Positions 8,882 to 16,858 of a stretch of 64,000 bases of DNA are shown here, in pieces (positions within the stretch are counted from its first letter, which is position 1; every line of letters starts with the position of its first letter). A program made the translations under genes and the position numbers. The DNA is taken from positions 153,724 through 217,723 of the forward strand of contig JBAZRW010000002.1 of assembly GCA_041662785.1 (NCBI GenBank). The letters are read 5' to 3'. Under the pieces are notes generated by a model, which was not told where the DNA came from, did not search any database, and saw only the letters and a program-made list of their open reading frames with translations. This stretch comes from Bdellovibrionales bacterium. Lineage in GTDB: Bacteria > Pseudomonadota > Alphaproteobacteria > UBA9219.

Positions 8882-10057
8882 CTACATCGCGCCCGCTTCG
8901 GCCCACTTGCGCTGCCAACGGCGGTTGAAGACATAGAGGGCGGCCGCCAGCGCGGCGAGTGCCAGCAAATAGACCCTTACATTCACAAACATGATCGGGA
9001 CGAAAACGATAATGCCGATGGCGCGTCCCGTTGCCATGTAAACCTCGCTCCACATCATCGTGGCATAGCTTTGCATTTCGTAAAGGCCAGAGGCTAAAGC
9101 CCCATTGGAAAAGTTCATACCAATGCCATAGAGGATAAGAAAGGCGAGAAAGACAAGACTAAGCGATGGGTCTATCGCTAGGATAAGCATTGCAACGCCG
9201 ATAAAACCAAGGCCTATCGCATAGCCGTGATGTCTGTGATTATGCGCAATCTTGCCGACAAGCGGGGACAGAAACGCCATAAGGACAAGGCGGGCGATAA
9301 GGATCGTCGCCATAATCGTTGGCGAAATCCCGACCAAAAACATCAGGGCGGCAAAGGTGAAGCTAGAGGCTTCGAAGAGGCTTTGCGAGATAATGCGTCG
9401 CGCCATATAGGGATTGTCGCGCGCCGTGTCTTTGCATTCCTTGATATAACCTGTGACGGTTTTTTGGCGAACGCAACGCGAGGTCAGCAAGAAACAACCC
9501 GTCCCTGTCATAAGGGAGGAAAGGGCGAGGGTGATGGCAACCAGCGGATTGGCTTCTTTCAGATAATGCGCGGCGAATAAAGCCGTCGCCACACCGCTCA
9601 ACAACATGAAGAATTGCGAAAGCGCGACTTCAAATCCCCGATTGTCTTTGGTCGTGTTTTGAACCATGGCGATGTGATGGGCTGTCCAAAAAGGAGCCAG
9701 CACGATGCCTGCGGCAAGGCCTCGCCAAAACGGTTGGGCGGGGGCGATGAGATAGCCCGCGATAGCAGCCATTTGGAAAGCAAAGATAAAGAAGCGCCAC
9801 TTCATGCCGTCCGCGACGCTAAAGCCCATGTAGAGAAGCGGCCAATAGATAAAACCCGCCAACAAAAGCGCGGGCGCGAAATAGGAGACTAAAGAGCCAT
9901 ACCCGCCCGCGCTTAGGTCATAGGATGAGAAAACATTGACGAGGCCAAAACCGAACACGCCCAAAAATGTGCCCAGAAGGACAAGCGTGCGTTTGATGTC
10001 TTTAAACGGATCGAAATAAGTGCGCTTGGCGGCGTGACGAGGTTTGCTCGCGGGCAT
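8882..10057 (-). CDS. Major facilitator superfamily transporter, 391 aa
   Basis: Polytopic inner-membrane protein with about 12 hydrophobic helices and a central cytoplasmic loop (about residues 195-220), the layout of an MFS carrier. The loop after the second helix and the conserved glycine-rich stretches fit the family, but no substrate can be deduced. A short charged N terminus with paired basic residues precedes the first helix. It stands alone on the minus strand with repeat elements upstream, so it is probably monocistronic. Confidence 0.8.
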   Translation of the reverse strand: MPASKPRHAAKRTYFDPFKDIKRTLVLLGTFLGVFGFGLVNVFSSYDLSAGGYGSLVSYFAPALLLAGFIYWPLLYMGFSVADGMKWRFFIFAFQMAAIAGYLIAPAQPFWRGLAAGIVLAPFWTAHHIAMVQNTTKDNRGFEVALSQFFMLLSGVATALFAAHYLKEANPLVAITLALSSLMTGTGCFLLTSRCVRQKTVTGYIKECKDTARDNPYMARRIISQSLFEASSFTFAALMFLVGISPTIMATILIARLVLMAFLSPLVGKIAHNHRHHGYAIGLGFIGVAMLILAIDPSLSLVFLAFLILYGIGMNFSNGALASGLYEMQSYATMMWSEVYMATGRAIGIIVFVPIMFVNVRVYLLALAALAAALYVFNRRWQRKWAEAGAM

Positions 10058-10160
10058 GATGATAGGTCTTTCAAATAAACTTCGATAAAAGGGGGATAAC
10101 AGAAAAAGAAAGAATCAAAAAGAGATTTAGAGCCGAACCATTTAATTTCCGTATTTCTCC

Positions 10161-10292
10161 CGCCGTCCTTGCGAGGAGCCTTGAAAAGGCGACGCGGCAA
10201 TCCATCTCCTGAAGAAACAAACAAAACCAATGGTGGAAAGTACAGGAGATGGATTGCCGCGCTCCCGTTGGTCGCTCGCAATGACGCGGGAT
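10161..10292. repeat. MITE-like palindromic element, copy 1
   Basis: About 130 bases with inverted ends: arms CCATCTCCTG and CAGGAGATGG flank a 31-base centre, and outer arms resemble TGCGAGGAGCC / GCTCGCAATGACG. It is homologous, in the opposite orientation, to the element at 37999-38160, including the shared central words AACAAA and CAATGGTGG. No coding capacity is visible. Confidence 0.75.
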
Positions 10293-10324
10293 ATTATGGA
10301 AACTATTCGGTTTGACTATAGAAC

Positions 10325-10819
10325 CTATTCTTCCAAAGCCGACAGGACGAGCGAGAGGCCTTCGATGACGGCTTGGTGGCGGATTTCGTGGCGGTCGCCT
10401 TTCAGGTTGCTTTGAACATGGACGTGCCGTCCATCGCGCGTTGCCACGCCAAAAAAGACAAGGCCGACGGGCTTGATCTCTGTGCCGCCATTCGGCCCCG
10501 CCACGCCCGTGACGGACAGCGCGATGTCGGCGTGCGAATAGGCCAGCGCTCCGGCGGCCATGTCGTCGGCGATTTCCGCGCTGACCGCGCCAAAGACGTT
10601 GAGGCGGTCGGGCAGCACGCCTAGCAAATCTGTTTTGGCGTTGTTGTCATAGGTGACGAAGCCCCGATCAAACGTGGCCGATGCGCCAGAGATGGAAGTC
10701 AGCGCCGCCGCAATCAGGCCGCCTGTGCAGGACTCGGCGGTCACGATCTTTTTGCCTTTTTGCGTTCCGGCTTCAATGACCTGAAAGGCGAGGCGTTCGA
10801 TATCGTCTAACATCCGCAT
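10325..10819 (-). CDS. pncC: Nicotinamide-nucleotide amidase PncC (CinA C-terminal domain)
   Basis: Stand-alone CinA C-terminal domain, which deamidates NMN to nicotinate mononucleotide in pyridine nucleotide recycling. The AESCTGG motif (residues 28-34) containing the catalytic Ser30 and the SVTGVAGPNGG loop are present, and the 164-aa length matches the family. It lacks the N-terminal MoCF-like domain of full CinA. It lies between two repeat elements, downstream of ispDF on the same strand but 269 bases away, so it is likely transcribed alone. Confidence 0.93.
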   Translation of the reverse strand: MRMLDDIERLAFQVIEAGTQKGKKIVTAESCTGGLIAAALTSISGASATFDRGFVTYDNNAKTDLLGVLPDRLNVFGAVSAEIADDMAAGALAYSHADIALSVTGVAGPNGGTEIKPVGLVFFGVATRDGRHVHVQSNLKGDRHEIRHQAVIEGLSLVLSALEE

Positions 10820-10881
10820 GGCGTGGGCTCCTTTTCGCGATTAGAGTCTTAAGTCATTAGATCAAACACTCTGTTTCGATT

Positions 10882-11000
10882 TCGTCATCCCCGCGAAAGC
10901 GGGGATCCCGTTTTCTTTTTTTCAAAGTTCAACAAGCAGCTATGGTATTAACGGCGATTATGTAAAACAAACTGGATCCCCGCTTTCGCGGGGATGACGC
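10882..11000. repeat. REP-like palindrome pair (CCCCGCGAAAGCGGGG family)
   Basis: Two inverted copies of the GC-rich palindrome face each other: GTCATCCCCGCGAAAGCGGGG at 10883 onward and its reverse complement ending near 11000, separated by about 60 bases. Each copy can fold into a hairpin, and the pair into a larger one. Lies between ispDF and pncC. Confidence 0.85.
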
Positions 11001-11055
11001 TAAGGGATAACGCGTTGTTGTATGATCTTACTTTCGTTCTCATTAATAGCATCCC

Positions 11056-11083
11056 TAAATCCTGACTCCTGAATGCTGAATCC
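11056..11083. repeat. Heptamer cluster (TGAATCC-type), four units
   Basis: Four tandem heptamers TAAATCC, TGACTCC, TGAATGC, TGAATCC, ending 5 bases before the ispDF stop codon. Same word family as clusters at 12901, 17881 and 62020. Confidence 0.8.
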
Positions 11084-11088
11084 TTGGC

Positions 11089-12300
11089 TTATCCTTCAAA
11101 CCTTACCGTAGCGATGGCCTGCGCCGCAAGCCCTTCGCCGCGTCCCGTAAAACCAAGGCGCTCGGTCGTTGTGGCCTTCAGGCTCACGCGCCCCTCATTG
11201 ACTTCCAACAATTCGGCAAGGCGCTTTTGCATCGCGGCGCGGTGAGGATTGAGCTTTGGTTCCTCGCCCATCAAGATCACATCGACATGCGCGATCATCC
11301 CGCCGCGCTCGTTGATCATTTGAACGACATGGCGCACGAAAAGGGCGCTGTCCGCGCCTTTCCATTGTGGGTCAGAGGGCGGAAAATGCGTGCCGATATC
11401 CCCCGCTGCCATCGTGCCCAGCAGCGCGTCCGTGATGGCGTGAAGGATCACGTCGGCGTCCGAATGGCCTTCCAGTGTTTTCGTGTGAGGGATGGCAAGG
11501 CCGCCCAGATGAATCACGTTGCCGTCAATCAGGCGATGCACGTCAAAGCCCATCCCTGTGCGAATGTCGCCAAAGTTTTGGCCGAGCAAACGCGCCGCAC
11601 GACCCAGATCGTCGGGATTGGTGATTTTCATATTGTCGGGGTTCGAGGGAACGAGGGTCACGCTCATACCTGCTTTCTCCGCCACGGCGGCATCGTCGGT
11701 GAGTTGTTGGCCGATGGTGGCCTGATGCGCTTTTAAAATCGCGCCAAAGTGAAAGGCTTGCGGCGTGTGCGCTTGCCACAGGTTCGCGCGGTCGATGGTG
11801 TTTACTATTATTTGGTCTGCGACTACTCTGCGGGCGCTGTCGCTCCCGCAACCGTGACTGCAGACGGGCGCGCCCTTCTTCAACGTATCGACAAGCGGCT
11901 TGGCGGCAATCGCGCCCTCGGCGCTGTCCAGCGCTTTGCGTACCGCCGTGATCGTCACGGTATCGATAAGCGGTCGTGCCGCATCATGGATCATTACGAA
12001 GTCGGGCGGGTTCTCTTGTGCGGCTAGCGCTTCAAGACCAAGGCGCACGCTATCCTGCCTTGTCGCGCCACCATGAACGGGGGAGGGGAGATCAAGCCCC
12101 GCCACGGCGCGGTCGTACAGATTGCGGTGCTGCGGGCTGATGACTATCTGCACGTCCGTGATGTGGGGATGGTTCAAAAAGGCAAGGATTGAGCGGCGCA
12201 AAATCGGCATACCGCCGATGTCCTGATACTGCTTGGGGATCGGACTGCCAAAACGCGAGCCAGAGCCAGCCGCGACGATCAGCGCTGTTGTACGGGTCAT
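11089..12300 (-). CDS. ispDF: Bifunctional IspD/IspF (MEP isoprenoid pathway)
   Basis: Fusion of 2-C-methyl-D-erythritol 4-phosphate cytidylyltransferase (residues 1 to about 240) and 2-C-methyl-D-erythritol 2,4-cyclodiphosphate synthase (about 246-403), typical of alphaproteobacteria. IspD shows AAGSGSRFGSPIPKQ (10-24) with the CTP-binding loop and DAARP; IspF shows GFDVHR with metal ligands Asp253 and His255, GHSDADV and HFPPSD. An unusual stretch of about 15-18 extra residues with CSHGCGSDSARR lies near residues 142-162 of the IspD part, where most relatives have a short turn. Two successive pathway steps are carried on one chain; IspE acts between them and is not in the window. Confidence 0.96.
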   Translation of the reverse strand: MTRTTALIVAAGSGSRFGSPIPKQYQDIGGMPILRRSILAFLNHPHITDVQIVISPQHRNLYDRAVAGLDLPSPVHGGATRQDSVRLGLEALAAQENPPDFVMIHDAARPLIDTVTITAVRKALDSAEGAIAAKPLVDTLKKGAPVCSHGCGSDSARRVVADQIIVNTIDRANLWQAHTPQAFHFGAILKAHQATIGQQLTDDAAVAEKAGMSVTLVPSNPDNMKITNPDDLGRAARLLGQNFGDIRTGMGFDVHRLIDGNVIHLGGLAIPHTKTLEGHSDADVILHAITDALLGTMAAGDIGTHFPPSDPQWKGADSALFVRHVVQMINERGGMIAHVDVILMGEEPKLNPHRAAMQKRLAELLEVNEGRVSLKATTTERLGFTGRGEGLAAQAIATVRFEG

Positions 12301-12443
12301 AAGGGATTCTCTTCGTGAACAAAAAGGGGAGTGTAATCATTCCAAGACGAGGAGGAAAGGGGGTTAACCATACAAGGTGCTTTCTCTTTGCGGCTAAGAG
12401 CGATAAAATCATTCGATAAGAGTGGAAAAGACAAGGGGGTAGG

Positions 12444-12773
12444 ATGACAGCGCTTGGAAAAGATCCGGAGTCTCGTGTTCACCGGTTTTGGCGTGAGCCT
12501 GCGAAGAAGGCGTGTTGTGGTGCAGGCCTTGCGGCGGTAAGCGCGGGCATGATTTGGCAAAGGGAGCCGCTGTGGAAGGCTATTTCATCGGCAACGTCCC
12601 TTCCACTGCCTGCGGCTGAGCAGCTCTGGTGGATGGGGGCGATGACCGCCTTGGCGGCGGCGGGCTGCTGTTTTTGGGAGGCTAACCAAGCCTATAAGAT
12701 TCATAAACGCCGGAAACACGACGTGGCAGACATGGCAAAATACCGCGACGAAAGAAAAATAACATTAACCTAG
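12444..12773 (+). CDS. Small two-helix membrane protein, 109 aa, unknown
   Basis: Not recognised. Two hydrophobic segments at about residues 24-42 and 62-80 are flanked by basic residues, predicting a hairpin in the inner membrane with both ends in the cytoplasm; the C terminus is strongly charged (KIHKRRKHD). It resembles in size and layout, but not clearly in sequence, the protein at 37522-37947. A TTAACCAT word lies about 75 bases upstream. Divergent from ispDF across 143 bases. Confidence 0.6.
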   Translation: MTALGKDPESRVHRFWREPAKKACCGAGLAAVSAGMIWQREPLWKAISSATSLPLPAAEQLWWMGAMTALAAAGCCFWEANQAYKIHKRRKHDVADMAKYRDERKITLT

Positions 12774-12782
12774 TTTATTTCC

Positions 12783-12811
12783 TTGACATAGGGGGACAAT
12801 TCTGCTATTGA
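12783..12811 (+). promoter_or_regulatory. Possible sigma-70-like promoter upstream of dusB
   Basis: A perfect TTGACA at 12783-12788 is followed after 17 bases by TATTGA, a weak -10. It lies about 130 bases before the dusB start and just past the previous stop codon. Between it and dusB is a short inverted repeat (TTGCCT / AGGCAA, 12843-12861). Prediction from sequence only. Confidence 0.3.
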
Positions 12812-12900
12812 CATTGCTACGCGGAGCTTTGCCCCTTTAACATTGCCTCTTTTTTAGGCAAATGCTATTGGGGTTTTTGCTTTTTGAACCCCCGAAAAAA

Positions 12901-12928
12901 TGAATCCTGAATGCTAAATCCTGAATCC
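12901..12928. repeat. Heptamer cluster (TGAATCC-type), four units
   Basis: TGAATCC, TGAATGC, TAAATCC, TGAATCC in tandem, immediately upstream of dusB. An in-frame ATG at 12911 falls inside the cluster and is therefore unlikely to be the dusB start. Confidence 0.8.
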
Positions 12929-12943
12929 TTTGAAGGCCTGACG

Positions 12944-13918
12944 ATGCCTCGACCTCTTGCGCCCATCCAGCTGGGGCGTGAGGTGATTGACGTGCCTGTT
13001 ATCCTTGCGCCGATGGCAGGCGTGACAGACAGGCCTTTTCGCACGCTGGTGCGGCGGTTCGGCGCGGGCCTTGTGGTGTCCGAGATGATCGCCAGCCAAG
13101 CGATGATCCGCCATGTGCGCAAAACGATGCAGATGATCATGCCTGCGGATAAGGACGATATCCTGACGGTGCAACTGGCGGGCAGCGATGTGGCCGTGAT
13201 GACTGAGGCCGCGAAGCTGAACGCGGATCGCGGCGCGCGGATACTGGATATCAACTTTGGCTGCCCCGCCAAAAAGATCGTGAGCGGTGAGGCGGGTAGC
13301 GCTCTGATGAAGGACGAGGTGAAGGCGGCGCGGATTATGGAGGCTCTTGTTAAGGCGGTGTCCATTCCTGTGACTGTCAAGATGCGCCTTGGCTGGAGTC
13401 ACGAGAATCTGAACGCGCCTCGCCTTGCGAAAATCGCGCAGGAGTCCGGTATTCAGATGGTTACGGTGCATGGCCGCACGCGCCAGCAATTCTATGGCGG
13501 GCAAGCGGATTGGGCGGCGATCCGCGCGGTGAAGGAGGCGGTGAGCCTTCCCGTTATTGCGAATGGCGATATTCGTGGGATTGAGGATGTTGTGGAGGCT
13601 CTCACGCTTTCCGGCGCGGATGGCGTGATGATTGGGCGCGGCGCCTACGGCAAGCCGTGGCTTTTGCGGCAGTTGATGGATTTTATGACGACGGGGAAGA
13701 TTTCTCCTGCGCCCGATGCCGCGGCTTTGCGTGCCCTTGTGCTGGCACATTTCGAGGACATGCTGGAGACGTATGGCGAGTATTCGGGCCTGCGGATCGC
13801 AAGGAAGCATATGGGGTGGTACAGCAAAGGCATGGTGGACGCGGCGGAGTTTCGCGGCGTGGTCAATCATGCCAGCGAAGCGAGCGAGGCGAGGCGGATG
13901 ATTGAGGGGTTCTTTTAG
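12944..13918 (+). CDS. dusB: tRNA-dihydrouridine synthase DusB (NifR3)
   Basis: FMN-dependent reductase making dihydrouridine in the tRNA D-loop. TIM-barrel with APMAGVTDRPFR near the N terminus, INFGCPAKK containing the catalytic Cys, TVKMRLGW, TVHGRTRQQFY and the FMN phosphate-binding VIANGDI/GVMIGRGAYG. About 324 residues, normal for the family. I chose ATG 12944 because it has GAAGG 9 bases upstream and gives the usual N terminus; a longer form from 12911 would translate a heptamer repeat. In most alphaproteobacteria this gene heads dusB-ntrB-ntrC-ntrY-ntrX; here it is followed by repeats, a small Fis-like gene and ntrY. Confidence 0.95.
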   Translation: MPRPLAPIQLGREVIDVPVILAPMAGVTDRPFRTLVRRFGAGLVVSEMIASQAMIRHVRKTMQMIMPADKDDILTVQLAGSDVAVMTEAAKLNADRGARILDINFGCPAKKIVSGEAGSALMKDEVKAARIMEALVKAVSIPVTVKMRLGWSHENLNAPRLAKIAQESGIQMVTVHGRTRQQFYGGQADWAAIRAVKEAVSLPVIANGDIRGIEDVVEALTLSGADGVMIGRGAYGKPWLLRQLMDFMTTGKISPAPDAAALRALVLAHFEDMLETYGEYSGLRIARKHMGWYSKGMVDAAEFRGVVNHASEASEARRMIEGFF

Positions 13919-13922
13919 GGGT

Positions 13923-13999
13923 CAGAGTTCAGAGTTCAGAGTTCAGAGTTCAGAGTTCAGAGTTCAGAGTTCAGAGTTCAGAGTTCAGAGTTCAGAGTA
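13923..13999. repeat. Heptamer tandem array (CAGAGTT), 10 perfect copies plus one variant
   Basis: CAGAGTT repeated ten times without error from 13923 to 13992, then CAGAGTA, starting 4 bases after the dusB stop codon. The reverse complement contains CTGAACT, which shares the CTGAA core with the other heptamer clusters in the window. Uniform copies point to replication slippage and likely length variation. Confidence 0.97.
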
Positions 14000-14026
14000 A
14001 AGAACCTTGATAGTCATTTCTCATGT

Positions 14027-14193
14027 CCGTCATCCCGCACAGCGGATGGTGCGAAAGCGCCAGACGCGTGATGCGGGATCCACAGAGGACTGGGCAGTGA
14101 ACGAACGAAAGAGATGGCGGTAAGGAAAACTGGATCCCACGTCCATTTTCTTTCGCCCAAATGGGCGAAGAGAAAATGTCTTGGGATGACGGT
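14027..14193. repeat. REP-like palindrome pair, divergent copies
   Basis: Two elongated palindromes with the same ends as the main REP family: GTCATCCCGCA ... TGCGGGATCC (about 14030-14080) and CTGGATCCCA ... TGGGATGACGG (about 14131-14193). They fill the interval between dusB and the Fis-like gene, where ntrB and most of ntrC would be in related genomes. Confidence 0.75.
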
Positions 14194-14211
14194 AGAAAGA
14201 AAGGGGCGAGC

Positions 14212-14520
14212 ATGACGGGATTACACGAAAGCGAGAAAAAGGCTGGATTAGCCGCGTCGGTCGAGCGTCACTTGAGCGCCTATTTCGCGGCGCATGAGGG
14301 GGCTTTGCCCGCTTCGGGCCTGTATGATCGCGTCCTGCATGAGATCGAAACGCCGTTGATCGTTCTGGCCCTTGAGGCCTGCGCGGGAAACCAGATTCGC
14401 GCTGCCGCTCTTTTGGGCTTGAACCGTAACACGCTTCGCAAGAAGATGTCCGAGCGGGGGATTACCGCCTTGCGGGGCCGAGTCCAAAGACGGCAAAGGG
14501 AAGAAGGAAAAAAGATATGA
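14212..14520 (+). CDS. Fis/NtrC-type DNA-binding domain protein, 102 aa
   Basis: A lone C-terminal domain of the NtrC kind. The segment LYDRVLHEIETPLIVLALEA followed by GNQIRAAALLGLNRNTLRKKM carries the Fis-type helix-turn-helix, very close to the end of alphaproteobacterial NtrC. No receiver or sigma-54 AAA+ domain is encoded. ATG 14212 has an AAAGGGG ribosome site; the ORF could extend to 14161 but that part lies in a repeat. The stop overlaps the ntrY start by 4 bases (ATGA), so they are translationally coupled. It may be a remnant of a deleted ntrBC or an independent Fis-like regulator; the gene is intact, which favours retained DNA binding. Confidence 0.85.
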   Translation: MTGLHESEKKAGLAASVERHLSAYFAAHEGALPASGLYDRVLHEIETPLIVLALEACAGNQIRAAALLGLNRNTLRKKMSERGITALRGRVQRRQREEGKKI

Positions 14521-16760
14521 TCAGGATCTTTGAAAAAAGCCTTCGCTCTTTGTCCGGTTGGTTTACGCGCCATGGCGTGCGCGACAATCTGGCGCTCTTC
14601 TTGTCGATTGCCGCCATCGTTTTGGGCGCATCGACCTATGCCGCTATGACGCGCTCGCCCTTTTTCGGCAGCGATCCGACGACCGTTACCGTTTTGCTGC
14701 TGTCGGATTTGGGAGTCATGCTGCTGCTTGGCACGCTTGTCGCGCAACGAATCTGGGTGATCTGGGGCAAGCGGCGCAAGAATATGGCGGCCTCGCGCCT
14801 TCATGTGCGGGTTGTGTCGGTTTTCACCATGCTGGCCGCTGCGCCCGCCGTGCTGGTTGCCATGTTCGCGGGTGTGTTCTTTTACTATGGCGTCGAGGCT
14901 TGGTTTTCCGACCGCGTCCATACCGCCTTGGATGAATCGCAAGCTGTCGCGCAAGCGTACCTGAAAGAGCATCAGCAGGTTCTTCGCGCCGACGCGATGG
15001 CGATGGCGAACGATTTGAACCGTAACGCTGTGCGCTTGGCCGAGGATCCCGTGCGTCTTGCGCAGGCGGTATCGGCACAGGCTTATTTAAGATCGCTGAC
15101 CGAGGTGATCGTCTTTGATGGGGCAGGGAAGATCCTCGCGCGGTCGGGTTTGACTTTCGCGTTGTCGTTTGAGCCGATCACGGACGAGATGCGCGAGCGC
15201 GCCCGTGCGGGCGAAGTGGTATTGGTCGTTAGCGATAACGATGACCGCGTGCGCGCGCTTTTGCGGCTGGATAACTTCGTCGATACCTATTTGTTTGTCG
15301 GGCGTCTTGTCGAGCCAAAAGTGCTGGCGCACATGGAAACGACGCAAAAGGCCGTGACCGAGTATAATAATTTAAAGGAGCATAGCTCTGGCATTCGCGT
15401 GATGATTACGGTGATTTTTGTTGTCGTCGCGCTTCTGTTGCTGTTGACGGCGGTGTGGTTCGGTTTGAATTTCGCCTCTAGTCTTGTGCGGCCTATCAGT
15501 GCACTCATCGGCGCGACGGATCGTGTGCGTCATGGTGATCTAACCGCGCGGGTCGAAGAGACTGAGGATCAAAAGAGCGATGATGAGCTGGCCTTGCTGG
15601 GCCGCGCGTTCAACCGCATGACGGGGCAGTTGGAGGGCCAGCGTAGCGAGCTGGTAGAGGCCAACCGTCAGCTTGACCTTCGCCGTCGTTTTACCGAAGC
15701 GGTTTTGGAAGGCGTATCGGCGGGCGTGATCGGCCTTGATGCGCAGTTTTGTATCCAGATGATGAACGCACGGGCGATGGAGTTCTTTCAGATTACGAAC
15801 GATGAGGCTTTGGCGGGGCATCCGTTGAAGGTTATCGCGCCGGAGATTGAGGCTCTTTTGGTCGCTATGCCTCATAGCGCCAAGATGAAGGATGGCGAGG
15901 TCGAGATTAAGCGGACGGGCCATTCGCCGCGCACGCTGTTGGTGAGGCTTGCCTCTGAGATGGCAGGTGGTGAGGTGCGCGGCTATGTCGTGACGTTTGA
16001 TGATGTGACCGAGCTGGTTTTGGCGCAGCGCAAGGCCGCATGGGCCGACGTCGCACGGCGCATCGCTCATGAGATCAAGAATCCGTTGACGCCCATTCAG
16101 CTTTCGGCGGAGCGCCTTCGCCGGAAGTACATGAGCGAGATCACGACGGATCCCGAAGTCTTTGCGACCTGCACCGACACGATCATTCGCCATGTGGAGG
16201 ATATTGGCCGCATGGTGGATGAGTTTTCGGACTTTGCCCGTATGCCTACCCCTGTCATTCGGCGCAATGATGTTCGGGCGCTGTGCAGGCAGATGCTGTT
16301 TTTGCAAAGCTCCACGCGGGCGGATATCCGGTACTTCCAAAGCTTGCCGGATGACAAGGTGATGGCCGATTGCGATGAGCGGCAGCTGGCGCAGGCGTTG
16401 ACCAACCTTTTGAAGAATGCCGCCGAGGCTATCGACGGGCGGCCTTTGCCCAAGGGGGATGAGCGGTTGCCAGCGGGCGAAATTATCCTGACTTTGAGCG
16501 TTGAGGACGGCATGATGACGCTTAGCGTCGCAGATAACGGGCGCGGCCTTCCGGTGGAGGAGCGCGAGAAGCTGACGGAGCCGTATGTCACAACGCGCAG
16601 TAAGGGGACGGGGCTAGGTCTTGCCATCGTCAAAAAGATTATGGAAGATCATGGCGGTAGCCTGACCTTGCAAGACCGGACAGGTGGCGGCGCGGTGATC
16701 GCCCTCACATGGCCGCAGTGGCAGAAGACGGCAAGCAGTGAGGGGGAGGCGGAGGTTTAA
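14517..16760 (+). CDS. ntrY: Sensor histidine kinase NtrY
   Basis: Membrane kinase of the NtrY/NtrX system linked to nitrogen, envelope and redox control in alphaproteobacteria. In order: three N-terminal transmembrane helices (about 25-45, 58-78, 100-125), a periplasmic region of about 160 residues, another helix (about 295-320), a HAMP domain, a PAS domain (about 385-490), an H-box RRIAHEIKNPLTP with phospho-acceptor His518, and a HATPase domain with N, G1 (DNGRGLP) and G2 (GTGLGLAI) boxes. At 747 aa it is full length and all catalytic boxes are intact. The usual partner ntrX does not follow; the next gene is an unrelated secreted protein, so the partner must be elsewhere or lost. Confidence 0.93.
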   Translation: MIRIFEKSLRSLSGWFTRHGVRDNLALFLSIAAIVLGASTYAAMTRSPFFGSDPTTVTVLLLSDLGVMLLLGTLVAQRIWVIWGKRRKNMAASRLHVRVVSVFTMLAAAPAVLVAMFAGVFFYYGVEAWFSDRVHTALDESQAVAQAYLKEHQQVLRADAMAMANDLNRNAVRLAEDPVRLAQAVSAQAYLRSLTEVIVFDGAGKILARSGLTFALSFEPITDEMRERARAGEVVLVVSDNDDRVRALLRLDNFVDTYLFVGRLVEPKVLAHMETTQKAVTEYNNLKEHSSGIRVMITVIFVVVALLLLLTAVWFGLNFASSLVRPISALIGATDRVRHGDLTARVEETEDQKSDDELALLGRAFNRMTGQLEGQRSELVEANRQLDLRRRFTEAVLEGVSAGVIGLDAQFCIQMMNARAMEFFQITNDEALAGHPLKVIAPEIEALLVAMPHSAKMKDGEVEIKRTGHSPRTLLVRLASEMAGGEVRGYVVTFDDVTELVLAQRKAAWADVARRIAHEIKNPLTPIQLSAERLRRKYMSEITTDPEVFATCTDTIIRHVEDIGRMVDEFSDFARMPTPVIRRNDVRALCRQMLFLQSSTRADIRYFQSLPDDKVMADCDERQLAQALTNLLKNAAEAIDGRPLPKGDERLPAGEIILTLSVEDGMMTLSVADNGRGLPVEEREKLTEPYVTTRSKGTGLGLAIVKKIMEDHGGSLTLQDRTGGGAVIALTWPQWQKTASSEGEAEV

Positions 16761-16858
16761 TGGTTTTTAAGGATTTTGGAGTAGAATGTTTTTAGAAGAG
16801 TTTTATTAAGACGCCTCCTTTGGGGCGCTCTAACTTCCTTTCAGGAAAGGCTGCTATC

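Noticed and set aside
10882..11000. CRISPR-like repeats
   Set aside because: The repeats are palindromes in inverted pairs without regularly spaced unique spacers or cas genes.
14517..16760. NtrB in place of NtrY
   Set aside because: Several transmembrane helices, a HAMP domain and 747 residues fit NtrY; NtrB is a soluble kinase of about 350-400 residues.
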